64,000 nt of DNA from Spirogloea muscicola (lineage: Eukaryota > Streptophyta > Zygnematophyceae > Spirogloeales > Spirogloeaceae): NCBI GenBank assembly GCA_009602725.1, contig WELB01000194.1, forward strand, positions 1-64,000, given 5' to 3'. The notes under the pieces are model-generated. The model was not told the origin of the DNA. It saw nothing but the letters and a program-made list of their open reading frames with translations, and ran no database searches. Made by a program: the position numbers and the translations under genes. The number at the start of each line of letters is the position of its first letter. Position 1 is the first letter of the stretch. Of this stretch, positions 58,288 to 64,000 are shown piece after piece.

Positions 58288-58827
58288 TGTAACGAACCAG
58301 CCGTTTGGTTAAGCCACATGGCTCTGTTTGCATTACATGACCGGCTATTTGGGACAAGTGGGCCCGCCAGGTGGCGGGCTGGCTTGCCGGGCAAGAGGCC
58401 CGCCCAGAGACGGGTCCAGCCCGTCCAGAAATACTCCTCGCCAGGATCCGCCCGTTCAAGGGAGGATCTTTGGCCCGCCGTCTGGCAGGCCATGGGGCGA
58501 CCCGCTCACACCCCTGGAGGGGGGGGTGGCACAGGAAAGCACGAAGAGCTTCGGGGCTGAGGCTTGAGGGAGTTCGAACCGGTGAAGCCCAGGAGCAGCC
58601 TTGCCGCTGCTCGCCGCCGCAGCCGCCGCCGCACCTTGCTGCGGGGCCTGCTGCGCCGGCCTGCGCCCAGGAGGTGGAGTCGCCGCCGGACGGCGGCGCC
58701 ACGGGGCCTGTCTTCCGCTGCGCCTATGCGCTAGTGCTTTGCCTGTGTAGTGGGTTGGTCCCTAAACCCCTACAGCCGAACTCAAGAAGGACTGCTCACC
58801 CTAACTGCGTGTGTAGGGCGAGGTTCC
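58288..58827 (+). mobile_element. 5' LTR of family-B element
   Basis: About 540 bases from TG (tgtaacgaaccagccg) to CA (gaggttccttaca), followed at once by a primer-binding site. It is inserted in the reverse-transcriptase region of the minus-strand family-A element. Fossil. Confidence 0.75.
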
Positions 58828-59698
58828 TTACAATTGGTATCAGAGGCGGTCTTGCATCCATCGCGCTTGTGACTTATTGTGCTCGCCGCTGATGATGCAA
58901 GGATCACCCTGATGCGCTGGCCTGACCTTTTTCTGTCAAAGATGAAGTGCTTGCCAGACGTTGGTCCGTGAGGTGCTTCAGCGGAAGCGCCGGGTGCGGA
59001 GCCCTCTTTGCGCAGTGAGCCAGCAACGACCAACGCCGACTGATCCTTGAGGGCCACTTGCTGCGTTCGCTTCTCTTGAGGTGTGGCTTGAGCCTGCAGC
59101 CTTTATGTGGTAAGGTCAGTCGTGTGGCCAGCAGTGACCGTGTGCCTCGGTCCTGGTCATATCTGCGGCTGTCTGCCTGCCTGCTGATTGAGGTGTGAAG
59201 TTGCGCGCTGCCTTGCTTGCTCGCTCGCTGGTGCACCAGTCTTGCGATGTCCTGCACTGCGGTATGGAGTGTGTGATTTGCTGACTGTCGGAGCCTGAAG
59301 TGATCACTCAGTGTCCTACAGCCAGCATGGTATCGCACACCTCCAGTGCGCGGCCCAGCCCTCCTCGGGAGAAAGAGCGGTCGGCTGCTGGGGCAGCGGC
59401 TGCTGCAGGGCCAGCTGCTGCGGCAGTGGCTGCTGCGGAGCACGCCCACGAGGGGCACGCCCACGAGGGGCACGCCCACGAGGGGCACGCCCACGAGGGG
59501 CACGTCGAGCTGGGAGCCGGAGGCCAGGAGGGCTTGTCGGCTGGGGACTTGCAACGCGTTGCACTCCTCACTCGGGATCTGGCAGCAGCCCAGTCAACGA
59601 CGGACCCAGCGCAATACCGCCTCCTTGCGAGGATCTGCGCGGAGCAGCGCGCCCTCCTCGTCCGGCAGCGCGCCGAAGAGCGGCGCATGCAAGAGGTG
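58828..59698 (+). mobile_element. Family-B primer-binding site, leader and gag start
   Basis: Directly after the LTR comes attggtatcagagg, the classic primer-binding site complementary to initiator methionine tRNA. A leader of about 480 bases is followed by a gag-like frame from about 59328 (MVSHTSSARPSPPREKERS), including four units of a 15-base repeat that reads HAHEG. The copy is cut at the N at 59699, so most of the element is not in the window. Incomplete fossil. Confidence 0.7.
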
Positions 59699-59699
59699 N
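59699..59699. other. Single-N contig join
   Basis: To the left is gag-like sequence of a family-B retroelement. To the right is a GPATCH11-like exon. The host gene's G-patch domain should lie just upstream but is absent, as expected for a contig join. Confidence 0.75.
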
Positions 59700-61058
59700 C
59701 AGGGCGGGGCAGGGGAGGGTGGAGCCCCTGGGCCTGGACCTGAAGCGCGGGCGCACGGGCCTTGGTGTGGACGAGCTGCAGCGTGAGCTTAAGCGCAAGC
59801 GAGAGGAGGAAGCTTCTCGGCAGCAGCTGAAGGTTTGACTATCGCTTCTTCTTGCCAATTTGGCAACTTGGCCTGTATTTTGCCCGAGTTACAACCTCTG
59901 CAGGGCGTGTGCACAACGTGTATTTTGTGCAACAAGTCTGACCTAAAACAAGCAAAGTGCATGCAGTAATACCTGGTGGCCGACATCGTCTTCTACATCA
60001 AGGAACGAATGTTCGTTCCTTTGGGCTATGTGCAAGAGAATCAGGACTGCATAGTAGCTTTGTGTCTGTCTGAGTATCTAGAGCTGCAATCAATTCTGGG
60101 TGTCTGAGTATCTAGAGCTGCAGTGAATTCTAGATACAGCAGCCCTGTTTTGCAGATGTTGGAGCAAGTCACAAAGCAAAGACGATTCTGTGTAGCTGTG
60201 CATGGCAGGCACAAGTGGAGCTTGAGGATGTTCGGAAGGGCTTCCAGACTCGCAGCAGGGGGCGGTGGGAGGGGCGGAAGCTCCGTGCCGACATCAGCCG
60301 AGCGCGGGCTAGCCTCGCCAGTTTGGGCGATGATGCAGAACCTGCAGCCGAGGCCAATCCTCTGGTATTGGGTGAGGCAGAGGAGAGGGAGGAAGCCAAA
60401 CTGGAACCCCTTGCAATCTTCCGACGCAGAGAAGGCGGCTTGGCAGATGTGGAGAGTAGCCCGCCGAAAGCGGCGACTGGGGAGGAGGAGGATGAGGAAC
60501 TATTTACCCCCGAGGTATGGAGGTCGTACAACTTTCACGATTTCTCACAGGTGTAGCTGTCTTGGCAGATGCAGTATAGTAAGCTTTGCTCCGACTGCAT
60601 GCCAAGCAGAGTCCTAACTTCTGGGACAGAACAGGTGGTATATCTGAGCTTACCTGCACCTGCTGTTAAGTAGGGCCACATTTGACAGTGCACATACGTA
60701 TAACGTATTGCTGACTTTAGACGTCTTCAATTGTGTTTAGGCAAGTTGGCTGCATGTCTCCTAAGCACCTGTTGTCTTGACCTCATCAGATCCTACACGA
60801 GCTTCTGGAGAGGCTGCGGTCACAGTATTTTTTCTGCATACACTGTGGCATCCAGGTGGACCTTTACACTCTGACCTTAGCTTGCATGTTCACAGCCTTG
60901 CTGTGACAGAGAGGGCTGTCGCTTTCCAATAAGCATAGCCTTAACTTGCTGATGAGGATTGTGCAAGTAAGCTCTTCAAATGCCTGCCTACAATGCAGTA
61001 TCCGAGCTTCCAACAAATGAACGATGAATGCCCCGGGCTGAGCGACGAGAACCACTAA
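59700..61058 (+). CDS. GPATCH11-like (G-patch / DUF4187) protein, 5'-truncated
   Basis: Homologue of G-patch domain protein 11 (CCDC75), a putative RNA-processing factor. Exons: 59700-59832, 60209-60550 (an alternative donor at 60514 keeps the phase too), 60790-60855 and 60999-61058. The first visible exon gives VEPLGLDLKRGRTGLGVDEL, the segment just after the G-patch, and a charged helix ELKRKREEEASRQQ. Exon 2 is helical and acidic (VELEDVRKGFQTR, EEEDEELFTPEVW). Exon 3 is ILHELLERLRSQYFFCIHCG and exon 4 YPSFQQMNDECPGLSDENH. Together exons 3-4 form the C-terminal DUF4187 with its CxxC...C pattern. The G-patch itself is lost at the N at 59699. The family is about 260-290 residues, so roughly a third is missing. 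All introns are GT-AG. Confidence 0.85.
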
Positions 61059-61549
61059 GAGAAGCTACTCAGCAGATGCGAATGTACAAGTGGGTGCTGC
61101 CTACAGATGGAGCTTGAATGTGGTCAGGTGATGAAATCCCTGCCTAAGTTGATAAACTAGTATGATGCTGTTGCATGAGGCCTACTGGCAGATGGTGCAG
61201 CTGCAGCAATTTATAGTCATGACTTCTGAGTGATTACAGCACAGACACAGGCGGTTGACAGAGTGCAGCTCCAGAGATTGCTAGCTCATGTGCCACTTAG
61301 CCAAGCTAATGCGGCAGTGTTGAAAGCATGCTCCACCACAAAAGGTTACGAAATATAGAAGCCCAAGCAGAAAGGTCCAGATCAATGTCAATGAAGCAAC
61401 ACTGTACAGATGTAAATGGATGTGGTGACATCTATCTAGGCATGAGTGCTGTAGGACTCAATCTGAAGTGCTGGTGAGCAAGACGAGAGTCAGCTCGATG
61501 ACTTCATGATCTCTGTTTGCAGCTCTTACTAGCTGAGATAGTGGCAGCT
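61059..61549. other. Convergent intergenic stretch
   Basis: About 490 bases between two genes that end toward each other. Nothing is recognised. It probably holds the 3' UTRs of both. Confidence 0.5.
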
Positions 61550-63014
61550 TTACTTTGGATCCTTACCAAACCCCATGATGGCATGGGTGAAGAGCATGTT
61601 CATCCGACGCCACCCTGTGGCAGCCCTGCCACCTAGAGGCAGGGGCACAGTTTCCCTGGACCAGAAGGGCCTCTTGTTCCACCTTCCCACATGAAAATGC
61701 CAAGAAATAAAGTCAACACTGCACCTAATTGCAATACCATAACTGCAAACTTAAGTAGACTCTGATGGTCAAAGAAGTATGCCGTGTCATGCTCACGCCT
61801 CACAGCGATGCAGGCCTAAGTAGCGACGCGACTGAAGTAAGTGTGCACTGGAAGAGACATTGCATTGCATCTATCTGCAACTCATGTACAGGCAGAGAAG
61901 ACTATGGATGCACTGTATCTTGTGGTTGATGAAAGTCAAGCATACCAATCCTCGTGGGAGACCACTTTGCCATCCAGAATCTACAAGTGAACAGTACAAA
62001 GGCAAATGAGGGACAAAGTTGATTGCTATGACAATTGTCTGTAAATCTTGAATTTTAAAAGCTCAACTTGTACTTGGTCCAGGCTTGACTTCAGCACCCA
62101 ATAGAAAGCCAAGCAAGATACAGCCAGCACAAGCTACTGCTTGGTGCCTTCAAAAAGACAGACGAGCCACTTCAGCAGGCTTGTGATAAGTGCTTACTTT
62201 CAATGTGATGATAGAGGGCATGTCGAACTCCTTGCCAAAAGCATTGTAATGTTGGGTATTGTCAATCTTTATCTGCACATAGTGACATAAAGATCAGCTG
62301 AGGTTGTGCATCAGTTCGAGTATTGCTAGACCAATCTGCGCCAAGTGTCCATAAGAAAGACCTGACAGAGGGGGATAACTGGAGCACTAACCTCCCCACA
62401 ATTAGGATCACTCTCAACCTCCTCCACGGTGTAATCAGCAATTCGAGATTCTCTGAATAGCTGTTAAGCAGGACAAAAAAAGATTGAGTCAAGGTTGACA
62501 CTTCACATGCAGCATAATATGCTTCTGTGAATGATGTTAAGTTGTCAAATGAATACGTAATCAAGTTGGATACCAATCTGATGGCATAGCATCCACTGCT
62601 TGTAGTATTTCAGCACATTTAGATGTCAACTCATCAGAAACTACACTATATTTCAATTCATAAGAGATGAATTTGAATACTACTGAATATCAATCTTACT
62701 TCACAAACAACTACAACAAGACATGATAGAGTGTCCAACAACGTAACAATGCCGCAGAACGGCTGAGACAGACAACCACCTTGGGAAGCGAGTAGAAGGC
62801 TGACTTGATCTGGTCCACCCTGCCAAAGCCCTCAGGTAATAATCATTCAACATGTAAGAATTGCGTGCAAGACAGTCATCCATAATGACAAGGTGCACCA
62901 AGTAAAGAAGGTGGCCAACAACATTCATAAGCTTGGCAATAACAACTGCGGCTCACCCATGAGCACGCATGAGGGGATCCTCGAAGGTTGCATTGGGAGC
63001 ATAGACTGCAAAAT
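61550..63014 (-). CDS. NTF2/SnoaL-like domain protein (DUF2358 type), 5' end unresolved
   Basis: Member of the SnoaL-like/NTF2-fold family of plant and algal proteins, some of them plastid-targeted. The molecular role is unknown. Exons: 63014-62957, 62819-62780, 62460-62392, 62272-62198, 61980-61946 and 61682-61550, all in phase and GT-AG. Motifs in order: DFAVYAPNATFEDPLMRAHG (the F-x-D-P loop of the family), VDQIKSAFYSLPK, ESRIADYTVEEVESDPNCGE, QHYNAFGKEFDMPSIITLK, ILDGKVVSHEDWW, NKRPFWSRETVPLPLGG and RRMNMLFTHAIMGFGKDPK at the end. The C-terminal THA-MGFGKDP signature is typical of the plant proteins. The first recognised exon starts mid-codon, so at least one upstream exon, with any transit peptide, lies between 63,015 and the window edge. 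Confidence 0.85.
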
Positions 63015-64000
63015 CTGCAGGTGTCGAAGTGCAATTGTATCTGGGAAAATAGCAGGGCCAAACATGTATAAGCACCAGTACTATCTGTCAGGTGCTGCCT
63101 ACACAATTGCTGTCTTGGCTAATGTCTTCAAGCAAGTATCCCTAAAAGACAAGGATAGATGCCCTTATGATTCCAAAAGGAATGACCCCACCAAAGCAAG
63201 GAAAAAGGCCAAGGCTGATTTGTTCACCAGCATGCAAAGAGTGCAACGGTAGCTGATGACATTCAGGCAAATGTAGTAGCATGTACAAAAATGCTCAAAA
63301 GGCAGGCAGCTTGTCATGCCAACTGTTGAATGGTCATGGAGACTGGCTGTGTGATTAGAACTTCTTGATCATCAGATCACCAAGTACTGAGCAGCTACAA
63401 GTAGCATCACGCATTGGGTCTGTATGCCTCACATGTTTATAATGTGAGGCACCACTTGCGACGACAGCTTCCCTAGGTTGGGAGGTCCAGAGGTTCCGCG
63501 AGCTTTGGAAGTCTCGGCTGCTTGCGTGTCCACCCCCATGGCTCTGATGGCTGGACAAGGGAGGTCTCTTAGAACCTGCAGCCGCCATCATGCATCTCAA
63601 TAATAGCTGGTCCTGCATCAGCATTCATCTGGTTGATTTCCGGTCACACAAATTTTGATTTGGCTTGAAACATCCTGCGCCAGTGTGCCAACATTTCAAG
63701 CTCTGATGGGAATTGAATGGAGATCGCTGGGGTCGTGTGCAATCCTAATTTTTCCACTCGCTTCCTTCCTGCGGAGGAGTACAGTCTGTGCCTCCGGGTG
63801 ACGCCGTTGGCTGAGAAGATTACACGCTGGTCAAGATTGGCACGAGGAACGAGCGCGACCGTGCCGCACCTGGAGCCCGTTCTATGGCGCTGGCAACGAG
63901 AAGGCCCTTCCAGCAGGAGGCGGCGGCAGCGCAGGAGAAGGAAGGGTGCCACGGCGAGCTCCGAGGCGCCTCCGCCGCGGGCCAGGACAAGGAGCTAGCC
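63015..64000. other. 5' flank of the NTF2-like gene, coding not resolved
   Basis: On minus, the frame from about 63952 to 63644 is Arg/Ser/Leu-rich at its start and could be a transit peptide for the NTF2-like protein. Another open minus stretch lies at 63600-63360. I could not find splice joins that link either to the exon at 63014. The last 100 bases are GC-rich with gcggcgg runs, as at other gene starts here, so the promoter may be near the window edge. Confidence 0.35.

Noticed and set aside
57329-58702. A 457-codon frame as a single gene
   Set aside because: It runs through a family-B LTR into RT/RNase H sequence of a family-A element, so it is a chance fusion across a nested insertion.
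62893-63252. Plus-strand 119-codon open frame
   Set aside because: It overlaps the minus-strand exons of the NTF2-like gene, which have clear family motifs, and shows no motif of its own.
1-64000. CRISPR arrays, bacterial operons, phage or plasmid genes
   Set aside because: None seen. Tandem repeats here are minisatellites and microsatellites, and all real genes are intron-rich and eukaryotic.

Overview
This is nuclear DNA of a eukaryote in the green-plant lineage, most likely a green alga and plausibly a streptophyte alga. It is not bacterial or viral: every recognisable gene is cut by many short introns (about 100-500 bp). Several genes are plant-type: a TWD40-1-like subunit of the TPLATE/TSET membrane-trafficking complex, a ZDP-like DNA 3'-phosphatase with a PARP-type zinc finger, a starch/glycogen branching enzyme, a GRF/zinc-knuckle protein and an LRR protein with one repeat per exon. 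The species call is inference. I read exons by eye from splice sites, reading phase and remembered family motifs, with no database search.

Layout. 1-11,336: branching enzyme (+, 2837-5912), tail-to-tail with TWD40-1 (-, 7741-11336). A 2.75-kb block of the TWD40-1 3' side occurs twice (1-2756 and 6178-8933). 11.3-12.8 kb: dispersed repeats. 12.86-16.53 kb: ZDP-like phosphatase (-). 16.8-18.3 kb: more dispersed repeats. 18.59-22.73 kb: CNNM/DUF21-CBS membrane protein (-). A 503-base gap follows and probably hides a shared promoter with an unknown Ser/Pro-rich gene (+, to 25,306). 25.59-26.76 kb: BLOC1S1 (-). 27.2-28.99 kb: CCHC/GRF zinc-finger protein (+). 30.8-32.7 kb: dispersed repeats and a retroelement C-terminal module. 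32.8-33.5 kb: first recognisable exon of pantothenate kinase (-). 34.27-37.59 kb: LRR protein (+). 37.6-41.7 kb: nothing recognised. 43.1-59.7 kb: a graveyard of Ty3/Gypsy-type LTR elements in both orientations, nested in one another, all fossils. 59.7-61.06 kb: GPATCH11-like gene (+). 61.55-63.01 kb: NTF2/SnoaL-like protein (-).

The genes are unrelated housekeeping functions (starch synthesis, endocytosis, DNA repair, ion transport, endolysosomal trafficking, CoA synthesis) and do not form a pathway or cluster. The most unusual signals are: (i) five of about 60 introns appear to start with GC rather than GT, far above the usual ~1%; (ii) single N bases mark contig joins, four of which truncate genes; (iii) a dispersed repeat family I cannot name occurs in both orientations between genes; (iv) the LTRs of one Gypsy family carry copy-specific minisatellites at an equivalent internal site.
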